Notes under the pieces: model-generated
What the model was told of the DNA's origin: nothing
The model's input: only the letters and a program-made list of their open reading frames with translations
Databases searched by the model: none
Assembly: GCA_002701455.1 (NCBI GenBank)
Contig: NZVJ01000112.1
Span: 1-11,837, forward strand
Reading direction: 5' to 3'
Length of the DNA stretch: 11,837 bases
Origin: Rhodospirillaceae bacterium
GTDB taxonomy: Bacteria > Pseudomonadota > Alphaproteobacteria > Thalassobaculales > Thalassobaculaceae
Position numbers and translations under genes: made by a program
Shown here: positions 6,186 through 11,837 of the stretch, piece after piece
Layout: each line of letters starts with the position of its first letter
Position numbering within the stretch: position 1 is the first letter of the stretch

Positions 6186-6525
6186 CTAAACAACCCCTTT
6201 TTTGGATTTGCCGATGGCGTGTCTGCTAAAGTTATCTTAACTTTTCTTACAGCCTCTTAATATCCCAATAAAAAATATTCCCATCGAAAATAACATTGTC
6301 GCTGGCATGATGATCAAAAACAGTTACGCAACTTAATGAGATACGGTGAGTTCAAATGAAATATTTAATTGATACTAACAAGAGGTATTCAACCCTACAC
6401 GGGATCTAGTATCGTTTACTAAATAATAAAAAACAACACCAAATGGTTCTAACTTGGCTATAAGAGCCAGCGATTAATTTTTTGAATAGGCGGGTAAATT
6501 TCTGAAAAATTATTAGGATAACATA
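6186..6525. other. 340-bp intergenic region without a supported gene
   Basis: This gap separates the amidohydrolase from PhyH on the minus strand. It contains the PhyH ribosome binding site (AAGGGG at 6194-6199), a 17-bp inverted repeat (6228-6244), and a minus-strand ORF of 23 codons at 6237-6308 that would encode a hydrophobic peptide (MPATMLFSMGIFF...) but has no ribosome binding site. No strong promoter or terminator stands out. The part from 6340 to 6525 is AT-rich and featureless to me. Confidence 0.5.
6228..6244. repeat. inverted repeat AAAGTTA-TCT-TAACTTT upstream of the PhyH gene
   Basis: Seven-base perfect arms with a three-base centre lie 43 bp upstream of the PhyH start. The near-symmetrical 17-bp form and location suit a regulator-binding site. 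Arms of this length can arise by chance in AT-rich DNA about once per one to two kilobases. Confidence 0.35.
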
Positions 6526-8229
6526 TCAACTGCTTCTAACCAATTTTCCCGGCAAGAATTCTGTAGGTTTTCCATGGCGAGCTACAATGTGTCCTGACAA
6601 AATAGTGGCATCATAGCCTTCTATTGTCTGGACCATTCTCTTCCCGCCAGCCGGCAGATCGTATCGTACTTCAGGGGGATTGATCTTGAGATGTTCATAG
6701 TTAATCACATTTAAATCCGCTTTTTTTCCTATTTTAATCATTCCTCTATCGGTCAGTCCAAGTGTTGCTGCATTGTCGCTGGTTAGCCGTTTGATAGCCC
6801 ATGGCAGCTTGACCTTTCTGCCACGCGTTCGGTCACGGGTCCAATGTGTGATCATATAAGTCATCGCGCTGGCGTCAGATAAAATACCGACATGAGCTCC
6901 CCCATCTCCTAGTCCAACTAAAGAATGCGGGTCCTCCATCATATCGGCGACAGCATCTAGATTTCCATAGGAATAGTTGGATAGGGGCCTGTACAGGATA
7001 TTCTTGCCATTATTTTTTAATAAAAAGTCATACGCTAACTCGTCAGGGGGCATACCTTTCATTTTGGCTTGCGCGGCGATAGAAAACTCTGGACTAGGTT
7101 CATAATCCGGAGGATCGCCAAGCGGAAAAATTTTATCCCATGCCATCACGCGGGATCGCATGATATGTTCGCCCTGGGGTTCGGTTAGCATCCTCAATCG
7201 AAAGGACGGCCGGGATAGGTATTTCATTTTTTCTGGATGAGGGAGTTCCTCGATCTCCTGCCAGGCTCTACAGGCCATAAACGGATTTAAAGATATTTCA
7301 AAACCCAGCATGACGCCGGTCGGCCTAGTTAAAACTTGGCCAACGATATGATTTCCACCCAAATTTGCTTTTCGGATATCCGCCATGGTCTCCCGCCATA
7401 ACTCTGGCCTATCGTCACGCTGTAAGACGGTAATTGTCATTGGCCGTTTTGAAATTTCGGCCATCCGTTTTAGTAAATCCATTTCTTTTAACGGATCATC
7501 AAAATCTGAAATTACTTGCAGCCATCCCTTGCCGGTTTTTCCGACTGCCTTTCCGATTTCCATTAATTCCTGTTCTGCCGCTCCTAGAGTTGGGGTGTAG
7601 GCCCCAGCTACCGTTCTGTGGTTGATTGTGCGACTGGTTGAAAAGCCAAACGCGCCGGACTCTATTGCCTGTGCGGCGAGCCGCGCCATTTCCTGTCGGT
7701 CGGTTTGTGTTGCTTCCTCTCGAGATACACCTCTATCCCCCATAACGTAAACTCTTAACGCGGCGTGAGGAACCTGGGTTATCACGTCCAGATCAAAATT
7801 TTTATTAGTTAAAACATCCAAATATTCTTCAAACGTCTCCCAGTTCCAGGGTAATCCTTCTGTCAAGACGGGTTCAGGTATATCTTCGACCCCCTCCATT
7901 AATTCAACCAGTTGATCTCGTTGATGGGGCTTGCAGGGGGCAAAGCCAACACCGCAATTTCCAATCAATACAGTTGTAACACCATTCCAAGAGGAGGGGG
8001 TAATCCGGTTGGACCAAGTCACTTGAGCATCATAGTGTGTATGTACGTCAATAAAACCCGGAGTTACAACACGGTCTTCCGCATCAATCTCTTCTTTACC
8101 TGTTTGGATATTGGAGCCGATTTCTGAAATTAGTCCGTTTTTTATGCCAATATCGGCAAGATAACTTTTCCCGCCAGTTCCGTCGATGACATTACCGTTT
8201 CTAATGACAAGGTCTGGCTTTTCCGTCAT
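6526..8229 (-). CDS. amidohydrolase of the N-acyl-D-amino-acid deacylase family
   Basis: A 567-aa metal-dependent hydrolase. The N-terminal beta-sandwich start DLVIRNGNVIDGTGG (6-20) leads to TPGFIDVHTHYDAQVTW, with metal ligands His63 and His65, then NCGVGFAP with Cys92, matching the bridging Cys of D-aminoacylase. The C-terminal catalytic Asp is probably Asp441 in GLGDGGAHVG, followed by SDASAMTYMITHW. Classical D-aminoacylases have two further His ligands, in THMR- and SHxK-type motifs. The matching regions here read WLQVISDF (235-242) and MTITVLQR (263-270), without those His. From memory a large subgroup of about 560-580 aa shares this layout, so it is probably a distinct subfamily hydrolysing some amide or cyclic substrate. 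TGGA lies a few bases before the ATG, and an extended -10 promoter precedes it. Confidence 0.85.
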   Translation of the reverse strand: MTEKPDLVIRNGNVIDGTGGKSYLADIGIKNGLISEIGSNIQTGKEEIDAEDRVVTPGFIDVHTHYDAQVTWSNRITPSSWNGVTTVLIGNCGVGFAPCKPHQRDQLVELMEGVEDIPEPVLTEGLPWNWETFEEYLDVLTNKNFDLDVITQVPHAALRVYVMGDRGVSREEATQTDRQEMARLAAQAIESGAFGFSTSRTINHRTVAGAYTPTLGAAEQELMEIGKAVGKTGKGWLQVISDFDDPLKEMDLLKRMAEISKRPMTITVLQRDDRPELWRETMADIRKANLGGNHIVGQVLTRPTGVMLGFEISLNPFMACRAWQEIEELPHPEKMKYLSRPSFRLRMLTEPQGEHIMRSRVMAWDKIFPLGDPPDYEPSPEFSIAAQAKMKGMPPDELAYDFLLKNNGKNILYRPLSNYSYGNLDAVADMMEDPHSLVGLGDGGAHVGILSDASAMTYMITHWTRDRTRGRKVKLPWAIKRLTSDNAATLGLTDRGMIKIGKKADLNVINYEHLKINPPEVRYDLPAGGKRMVQTIEGYDATILSGHIVARHGKPTEFLPGKLVRSS

Positions 8230-8256
8230 AAAATTTCCAATCCAAGTTTAAGCAAC

Positions 8257-8265
8257 TTTATATCA
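8257..8265 (-). promoter_or_regulatory. extended -10 promoter for the amidohydrolase
   Basis: On the minus strand TGATATAAA forms a TGn extended -10 element (TG-A-TATAAA) about 28 bases before the ATG. TTGTCC lies 21 bases upstream, too far for a normal -35, but extended -10 promoters need less. It would let the amidohydrolase be transcribed separately from ybaK. Confidence 0.4.
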
Positions 8266-8312
8266 TGCAGAGTTTTTATTTAAGGACAAGTGTTGAAAGG
8301 ATAACAGAATAT

Positions 8313-8338
8313 TTCATGTTATTTCTATGAAACATGAA
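8313..8338 (-). repeat. eight-base inverted repeat across the 3' end of the YbaK-like gene
   Basis: TTCATGTT (8313-8320) and AACATGAA (8331-8338) are perfect arms around a ten-base loop and overlap the stop codon. The RNA would fold into a hairpin at the end of the gene. The stem is AT-rich and no U-tract follows, so it is more likely a 3' stabilising or attenuating hairpin than a true terminator. Confidence 0.35.
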
Positions 8339-8805
8339 GCTGGAAGAGGTTTAGCTAAAATGGATTTAATTAAGTCATTTGGACTAGATTTAAAAACCGT
8401 ATTAGGTTCTCCGGCAGCGGCCCAGATATTTTTATAATTGGTTAAAAGCGGATCGAAATACGTTTCAAGTTTTGCTAAATGGCCTAACGGGGAAACCCCG
8501 CCAATAGCAAATCCGGTGCGAGCTCTTACGTCCGCGGGATCCGCCATTTTTAAATTGATACCCAAAACGTCAGAAGTTTTAACTAGATCAATATTGTTCG
8601 CGCCAGAAACTAAAATAAGAAAAAGAGCCGACGTATGGGTATTCCTAAGGATTATTGATTTAATAATTTGAGCCGGTATGCAGCCGCAAGCCTTAGCTGC
8701 TTCTTTTGCTGTCCTTGTCGATGATGACATTTCTATTATCTCGATACTTAAATTCAATTGTTGAGCGTCGCTTAAAACGCGGCTTAGACTCTTTCCATTA
8801 CCCAT
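8314..8805 (-). CDS. YbaK/EbsC-family aminoacyl-tRNA deacylase
   Basis: A 163-aa single-domain protein of normal family length. Members hydrolyse mischarged tRNAs in trans, for example Cys- or Ala-tRNA(Pro), and so guard translation fidelity. Seen are Lys49 in AQIIKSIILRN (the conserved catalytic-pocket Lys), LILVSGANNIDL (63-74), and GFAIGGVSPLGHL (98-110), the hallmark GGVSPxGH loop, followed by the AAGEPNTVFKSSPNDLI end motif (130-146). The ATG is preceded only by a weak AGAAAGA sequence. It is the first gene of the minus-strand run, with 84 bp before the amidohydrolase, and diverges from the 83-aa gene. Specificity among YbaK, ProXp-ala and related types cannot be assigned from the motifs alone. 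Confidence 0.88.
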   Translation of the reverse strand: MGNGKSLSRVLSDAQQLNLSIEIIEMSSSTRTAKEAAKACGCIPAQIIKSIILRNTHTSALFLILVSGANNIDLVKTSDVLGINLKMADPADVRARTGFAIGGVSPLGHLAKLETYFDPLLTNYKNIWAAAGEPNTVFKSSPNDLIKSILAKPLPASCFIEIT

Positions 8806-8843
8806 TTTTATCTTTCTGCCTGCTCGTCGGTAATAAATAAGCT

Positions 8844-8858
8844 TTCAATCTAATTGAA
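8844..8858. repeat. inverted repeat TTCAAT-CTA-ATTGAA between divergent genes
   Basis: Perfect six-base arms with a three-base centre sit near the middle of the 108-bp gap between the YbaK-like gene and the 83-aa gene. It may be a shared operator. A weak TTGATA (8863-8868)/TATCTT (8888-8893) promoter pair lies to its right. Chance occurrence is quite possible. Confidence 0.3.
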
Positions 8859-8913
8859 TAGTTTGATAATGTGACTATTTACAAACATATCTTAAATAAA
8901 GCGAGGTTGTAAT

Positions 8914-9165
8914 ATGTCGGCTTTCTATAAGCCTGATCTTGAAATAGAGCTAGACAGTCCGTTCGTAAGGGATGAAGAAGATAAGCTGATCAGACGTTCT
9001 TACTGGTTAGATAAAAGTGATAGATCGCTCGTTATGATCATGAAGAATGGTATTGGCGCCAAACTTACTAATGAAGAGAAGAGAGCACATCTTTTAGATC
9101 TTAACAAAGCAGAGTTAATCGAAGATGTTTGTATTCAAGAGGTTCTTCCGCCAGAAGAATGTTAA
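8914..9165 (+). CDS. hypothetical acidic protein (83 aa)
   Basis: I do not recognise a family. The ATG follows GAGG (8903-8906) by seven bases, a good ribosome binding site, so the gene is probably real. The protein is highly charged and acidic, with no membrane segment or signal peptide. It begins MSAFYKPDLEIELDSPF, has an aromatic-basic patch RRSYWLDKSD (27-36), a short hydrophobic strand SLVMIMKNG (38-46), a probable helix LTNEEKRAHLLDLNKAELIE (51-70), and ends in PPEEC with Cys83. A lone C-terminal Cys and another at 74 are the only cysteines. It is monocistronic, facing away from the YbaK-like gene. The fold looks like a small alpha/beta domain, which is only an impression. Confidence 0.65.
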   Translation: MSAFYKPDLEIELDSPFVRDEEDKLIRRSYWLDKSDRSLVMIMKNGIGAKLTNEEKRAHLLDLNKAELIEDVCIQEVLPPEEC

Positions 9166-9298
9166 GTTATTATTGGACCAATCGCGATGTTAGTATTTTC
9201 CGGTAAGACGTAGGATTTTAGGTTAGTGGGTTACGGATCTCTTTTTACGGTGTGATCAACTTTTCTTTTGAGCGAAATTTCGGGTGTAAAAACCATTT

Positions 9299-9315
9299 GC
9301 CTAAAGGCTTTTTTT
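9299..9315 (+). terminator. weak intrinsic terminator upstream of the two-helix membrane gene
   Basis: GCC-TAAA-GGC (9299-9308) is followed directly by seven T (9309-9315). The three-base stem is very short, although the T-tract is good. It lies 134 bp after the 83-aa gene. The rest of the 9166-9347 gap shows nothing I can support. Confidence 0.3.
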
Positions 9316-9347
9316 AAAAATTTATAACTTAATTTGGCAGTATCCGC

Positions 9348-9557
9348 GTGAATATAAAAGGACTTGAAGCAGTTTGCAGTTTTCTTCTATTTGGATCAGG
9401 TGCAACGGGACTAATGATGATATGGGTGCTGGTGGCTGGATACCGAATAGACGATTGGATTGTGTGGCCGCCGATTTTGCTGACAGGCTCTATTGTTGTA
9501 TTTCTTCTTTCATGGAGCGGGTTGAATTTCATCAAGAAAAAGACAAGGGAGCAATAA
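9348..9557 (+). CDS. small two-helix membrane protein (69 aa), GTG start
   Basis: Residues about 7-30 and 39-61 are hydrophobic and separated by a short loop with RIDDW; the tail is basic (FIKKKTREQ), which puts both ends in the cytoplasm. The GTG start has no clear ribosome binding site, and an internal Met (23 or 24) would cut the first helix, so GTG is kept. The stop is four bases before the TTG of the NTF2-like gene, and this gene's last codons contain that gene's binding site, so the two form a transcription unit. No family is recognised. It could act as a membrane partner for its neighbour, which is a guess from order only. Confidence 0.6.
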   Translation: MNIKGLEAVCSFLLFGSGATGLMMIWVLVAGYRIDDWIVWPPILLTGSIVVFLLSWSGLNFIKKKTREQ

Positions 9558-9561
9558 TATA

Positions 9562-9972
9562 TTGAGTATTTCAGGGGAAAATAATATAAGTAAAAACAAC
9601 GATATACAGAAAACAGTTTTCAAAGTGGTTGAAGGATATATTGCAGCGTTAAACCAGCGTGATGTTTCTGGATTGGAAACTTACTTACACTTTCCTCACA
9701 CACGGGTAATGCTCGAAGGCGGGCTGATGCGGTGGAATACGGCTAATGAATATTTGAAAAGTTTTCAAACCCGCCTGAAGGCGGATAAATGGCATTCAAC
9801 AAAACTCATAAGCGTAGAAACAGATGTTATCTCGTTAAAAAAATGCCACTCGCTTATATGGTTTAAACGCTTAAGGCAGAATGGCAGCACGATAAATACC
9901 TACCAGTCTTTATATGTAATCACTCAAATTGAAGAAAACTGGGGTATTCTTCTAGGATCGGGAACAGGATAG
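9562..9972 (+). CDS. NTF2-like (SnoaL-type) protein, TTG start
   Basis: A 136-aa protein with the pattern of the NTF2-like cone fold. A first helix, VFKVVEGYIAALNQRDVSGL (20-39), is followed by YLHFPHTRVMLEGGLMRW, then a helix ANEYLKSFQTRL and a run of beta strands ending VITQIEENWGILLGSG. These proteins are either small hydrolases and isomerases or ligand-binding scaffolds; the acidic catalytic residues are not obvious here. TTG is chosen because AAGGGAG (9545-9551) sits ten bases upstream and there is no Met before the first helix. A start within 4 nt of the previous stop implies coupling to the membrane protein gene. It converges on the 68-aa gene, with 51 bp between their ends. Confidence 0.72.
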   Translation: MSISGENNISKNNDIQKTVFKVVEGYIAALNQRDVSGLETYLHFPHTRVMLEGGLMRWNTANEYLKSFQTRLKADKWHSTKLISVETDVISLKKCHSLIWFKRLRQNGSTINTYQSLYVITQIEENWGILLGSGTG

Positions 9973-10023
9973 TCCCCGCTTCATCCCGAATAGTTACCCC
10001 ACTTTTAATTTTCAGGCCCGTGC

Positions 10024-10230
10024 TTACGCAAACCCCTTGCTGGATGGTAACGGCATTTGAATGTTTTTTGGTGTTTTAGCAAAAGGTTTTTCGCGCGTTT
10101 CGAACAGATTTTGGACAGCATTCACGAATGCTAAAGACCTCAACTTTCTTGCGCGGCGATTTGCGTCCTCAATTTCTTTAAGTGTTAGAACATGCGCTTG
10201 ATACAAAGGGTCACTTTGATATTTATACAT
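10024..10230 (-). CDS. hypothetical small basic protein (68 aa), possible RSP_7527-like
   Basis: An excellent ribosome binding site, AAAAGGAAA (AGGA at plus-strand 10238-10241), lies seven bases before the ATG. The protein has no membrane segment. Its core LTLKEIEDANRRARKLRSLA (15-34) is a charged helix with the ArgAla-x-x-LeuArg pattern seen in short alphaproteobacterial proteins such as the RSP_7527 family, recalled from memory. A basic, Pro-containing tail follows. Pro8 to LeuArgSer32 has the same spacing as in the 75-aa protein at 1775-2002. Its function is unknown; comparable short helical proteins are sometimes stress-induced or RNA-binding, which is not shown here. Confidence 0.65.
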   Translation of the reverse strand: MYKYQSDPLYQAHVLTLKEIEDANRRARKLRSLAFVNAVQNLFETREKPFAKTPKNIQMPLPSSKGFA

Positions 10231-10413
10231 TTTTGTTTCCTTTTAGACACTAACGATATCAGGTAGGTAATGTTGCCGGGGAAGTTTTGCCAGCGCTGTT
10301 AGAGCAACCCAGAGATGCAAAAATCTCATGGCTTAGAATAATTAATGAAATTATTTGCGTGATCCGCTGAATGAATGGTGTGGCCGAAATTCGGGATTTA
10401 GATAATGGGGCTG

Positions 10414-10442
10414 TTGCGAGGCTGGGCAAACCATTTTATAAA
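10414..10442 (+). promoter_or_regulatory. sigma70-type promoter for the EthD-like gene
   Basis: TTGCGA (10414-10419) and TATAAA (10437-10442) are exactly 17 bp apart, with 4 and 5 of 6 consensus matches. Transcription from about 10449 would give a 26-nt leader holding the TGAGGA ribosome binding site. The rest of the 10231-10474 gap has only unsupported tiny ORFs. Confidence 0.5.
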
Positions 10443-10474
10443 CTGGTATCGAAATTTACATTGAGGACTTTACA

Positions 10475-10780
10475 ATGACCGCCTACTTAATTGTAAGAGC
10501 AGAAGTTGACCCATCCGTGAGGGAAGGCTTTGACACATGGTATCAAAACGAACATTTACCTGACGCAGTTAAAGGTTTTAATGCATTGAGTGCCAAGAGA
10601 GGCTGGAGCCGGGTGGAAGATAACGTTCACATAGCCTTTTATGAGTTTCCTGATGCCGACACAGCTAATAGAATAGCTTCTTCCGACACAATAAAAGAGT
10701 TTATAAAGGAGTTCGACCGACACTGGGAGGGTAAGGTGACTAGGTCGCGTGATGTGGTGGAGTTTTCTCAAAAAATTTAA
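10475..10780 (+). CDS. EthD-like dimeric alpha/beta-barrel protein
   Basis: A 101-aa protein. The first strand AYLIVRAEV is followed by FDTWYQNEHLPDAVKGF (19-35), the W-x3-5-EHLP motif common to EthD and related ferredoxin-like dimeric alpha/beta-barrel proteins, then a strand pair ending HIAFYEFPDADTANRI. Members include small oxygenases, isomerases and ligand-binding proteins; Glu26 and His27 could be active-site residues. TGAGGA (10462-10467) lies seven bases before the ATG, and a 17-bp-spaced promoter precedes it. The stop codon abuts the stop of the convergent GFA gene with no base between. The substrate is unknown. Confidence 0.75.
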   Translation: MTAYLIVRAEVDPSVREGFDTWYQNEHLPDAVKGFNALSAKRGWSRVEDNVHIAFYEFPDADTANRIASSDTIKEFIKEFDRHWEGKVTRSRDVVEFSQKI

Positions 10781-11176
10781 TCAGATTTTTGGCAAATCGC
10801 GGATATCAGCGGTCCAGCTTTGGGCAGATTGCCACCAAGCCTGTTGTTTGGGTATTAAGGTATCCCGCTGGTCCACCGTTCCAACCCTGATTCCAAACCG
10901 TCCAGGTTTGTTGTCAGCTGGTTTTGCAAAAATCCGTGTTCCGCAAGACGAACAAAAGGCGAGGGTTCGTCTTGCTCCGCTATCTGCAATTTTCTCAAAG
11001 TAGGTGAGATCACCCGCCTCAAGAACAAATTCGTCCTTTACCACGCCCACCACAACGCCATAAGCCGTTCCAGAGTTGATTTGGCAGTCCGTGCAATGAC
11101 AGATTGTTACTGTTTTGGGATCTATTATGGCGTTATATCGAATTTTTTTACAAAAACAACCTCCGGTAATTCTCAT
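10781..11176 (-). CDS. GFA family (glutathione-dependent formaldehyde-activating enzyme-like) zinc protein
   Basis: A 131-aa protein from the ATG at 11176. This start is chosen over one 36 codons upstream because GGAG (plus-strand 11184-11187) is seven bases before it and because family members begin MxxTGGCxCG. Zinc-binding cysteines are complete: Cys7 and Cys9 (GGCFCKKIRY), Cys26, Cys28 and Cys31 (CHCTDCQ), and Cys75 and Cys78 (CSSCGTRIF). The archetype, Gfa of Paracoccus, was reported to speed S-hydroxymethylglutathione formation, but most homologues are uncharacterised, so the name should not be taken as function. The gene converges on the EthD-like gene with stop codons touching and no space for a conventional terminator. 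Confidence 0.88.
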   Translation of the reverse strand: MRITGGCFCKKIRYNAIIDPKTVTICHCTDCQINSGTAYGVVVGVVKDEFVLEAGDLTYFEKIADSGARRTLAFCSSCGTRIFAKPADNKPGRFGIRVGTVDQRDTLIPKQQAWWQSAQSWTADIRDLPKI

Positions 11177-11344
11177 TATAAAACTCCGCAGATGAATAAA
11201 ACAAAATTGTATGAACAGATTTATCGAACTATAGATTAATAAACAATTTTTTCTTAGTATTGTTAAAAATTTATACTTTTGCAAATGAGCGAGTTAACTT
11301 GAATGAGCGTATTTTTCTTTTGGTAGAGGGGTCCTGCGGGATAG

Positions 11345-11491
11345 ATGAAGCTTACGAAAAATGCAAAAATTATGATCCGTCAATCGCCCCGTGCGCGTAA
11401 ACGATTGGAAAGGGTTGTAGATAAATATCCATCCGACGCGATAGCGCTTTTGCGTCGCTGGTTGCAAGAAAGCAGTGATAGAAAACAATAA
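11345..11491 (+). CDS. possible small basic protein (48 aa)
   Basis: An ATG at 11345 opens 48 codons to TAA. The product is very basic and largely helical, with SPRARKRLERVVDKYPSDAI (14-33) then ALLRRWLQE. This resembles the end of alphaproteobacterial FliF proteins, where a '...hPxEAxxxIRxWL' peptide binds FliG, but nothing else flagellar is near. The binding site is uncertain: AGAGGGG (11325-11331) is 13 bases away and CGGGA (11337-11341) only three. A TAG immediately upstream in frame excludes a longer form. It lies 107 bp before yaaA. It could be a genuine small gene, or chance. Confidence 0.4.
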   Translation: MKLTKNAKIMIRQSPRARKRLERVVDKYPSDAIALLRRWLQESSDRKQ

Positions 11492-11507
11492 TAGAAATTA
11501 TCTAATT

Positions 11508-11536
11508 TTTACATCCACGCAAGCTTAAGGTAGAAT
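11508..11536 (+). promoter_or_regulatory. sigma70-type promoter for yaaA
   Basis: TTTACA (11508-11513) and TAGAAT (11531-11536) are 17 bp apart, each matching 5 of 6 consensus bases, the best promoter pair I found in the window. Initiation near 11543 would give a leader of about 56 nt. I see no OxyR-type site, though yaaA responds to peroxide in E. coli. Confidence 0.6.
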
Positions 11537-11598
11537 ATAAACTGATCGTGGTTTTTAGTTTTTAACTTTTCAGGTAAAGGGTAAAATAGGAGAGAGAA

Positions 11599-11837
11599 AT
11601 GTTGGTCGTAGTATCCCCAGCTAAAAAACTCAACATGCAGTCGCCTTCGAACTTAATGTCAAGTCGACCTATTTTTTCACACAATGTTAACGAGCTGGTT
11701 TCTAAGATGCAGGCTCTAAGTGTTGATGAGCTTAAGAAAACAATGGGATTGAGTGAAAAACTTGCAAAACTAAACTTCGATCGCTTTGCGTCGTTCGGTT
11801 CCCAGGAAAAAAAATCTGCGGTTTTCGCTTTTGACGG
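11599..11837 (+). CDS. yaaA: peroxide stress protein YaaA (UPF0246), N-terminal part, cut by the window edge
   Basis: The first 79 codons are present. The opening MLVVVSPAKKLNMQSP is the family signature (E. coli YaaA begins MLILISPAKTLDYQSP). The helical segment VNELVSKMQALSVDELKKTM (29-48), followed by LSEKLAKLNFDRFASF, also matches the family order. YaaA lowers free intracellular iron during peroxide stress in E. coli, limiting Fenton damage, and has DNA-binding ability; these facts come from that homologue. AGGAGAGAG (11588-11596) is a strong ribosome binding site next to the ATG. The C-terminal two thirds, including most conserved residues, lie outside the window, so integrity cannot be judged. 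Confidence 0.88.
   Translation, partial: MLVVVSPAKKLNMQSPSNLMSSRPIFSHNVNELVSKMQALSVDELKKTMGLSEKLAKLNFDRFASFGSQEKKSAVFAFD

Noticed and set aside
10254..10370. Open plus-strand frame (reads ...GEVLPALLEQPRDAKISW...) ending in TGA at 10368
   Set aside because: The frame has no ATG and no binding site. A relic of a gene is possible, but nothing recognisable supports it.
10371..10478. 35-codon ORF whose stop overlaps the EthD-like start by four bases (ATGA)
   Set aside because: It has no ribosome binding site, and it spans a well-spaced promoter (10414-10442) for the next gene. The overlap is probably chance.
11177..11284. 36-codon N-terminal extension of the GFA protein
   Set aside because: The GGAG site and the family N terminus (MRITGGCFC) both point to the ATG at 11176. 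The extension is AT-rich with no good start signal.
11294..11488. Minus-strand ORF of 64 codons
   Set aside because: It is antisense to the 48-codon ORF, has no binding site and no domain pattern. It is slightly less plausible than the plus-strand reading.
1..11837. CRISPR array, insertion sequence, prophage, toxin-antitoxin or tRNA gene
   Set aside because: No regularly spaced direct repeats, transposase motifs, terminal repeats, phage genes or cloverleaf-forming segments were seen on reading both strands.

Overview
The window looks like chromosomal DNA of an AT-leaning (roughly 40-45% G+C by eye), tightly packed alphaproteobacterium, probably aquatic or marine. This is an inference. It rests on the mix of families (class III CoA-transferases, CitE-like lyases, PhyH dioxygenases, a long D-aminoacylase-like amidohydrolase, GFA and YbaK proteins), on short intergenic gaps, and on overlapping or abutting genes. 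I see no rRNA, tRNA, CRISPR array, transposase or phage gene.

Left part (1-3031). A truncated FAD-dependent oxidoreductase on the minus strand diverges from a CitE/HpcH-type lyase. That lyase overlaps by four bases a 122-codon gene whose second half resembles the GreA/Rnk C-terminal domain. A 75-aa minus-strand gene with a strong ribosome binding site comes next. It diverges from a short plus-strand unit made of a probable 47-aa ORF and a two-helix membrane protein, which ends in a palindromic terminator. A Ddn-like, F420-type oxidoreductase follows.

Middle part (3064-8805, all minus strand). In transcription order the genes are a YbaK/EbsC deacylase, a 567-aa amidohydrolase of the D-aminoacylase superfamily, a PhyH-type Fe(II)/2-oxoglutarate dioxygenase, an HMG-CoA-lyase-like enzyme and a CaiB/BaiF CoA-transferase. 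The last two share one base (TAATG) and are almost certainly co-translated. A CoA-transferase plus an acyl-CoA C-C lyase would activate and then cleave a carboxylic acid. With the CitE-like lyase and the flavoprotein nearby, the area reads as a catabolic neighbourhood for small organic or branched acids. The substrate cannot be read from sequence. Gaps of 112 and 340 bp mean the five genes need not be one operon.

Right part (8806-11837). Mostly small genes: an acidic 83-aa orphan, a two-helix membrane protein tightly linked to an NTF2-like protein with a TTG start, a 68-aa minus-strand gene resembling the 75-aa one at left, an EthD-like alpha/beta-barrel protein, a convergent GFA-type zinc protein, a 48-codon ORF, and the start of yaaA behind a good sigma70-type promoter.

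I do not see a convincing new defence or mobile system. The least explained items are the stand-alone GreA/Rnk-like domain coupled to the lyase, the HMG-CoA-lyase-like enzyme with Glu in place of the usual catalytic Asp, and the set of small proteins (47, 48, 68, 75 and 83 aa).
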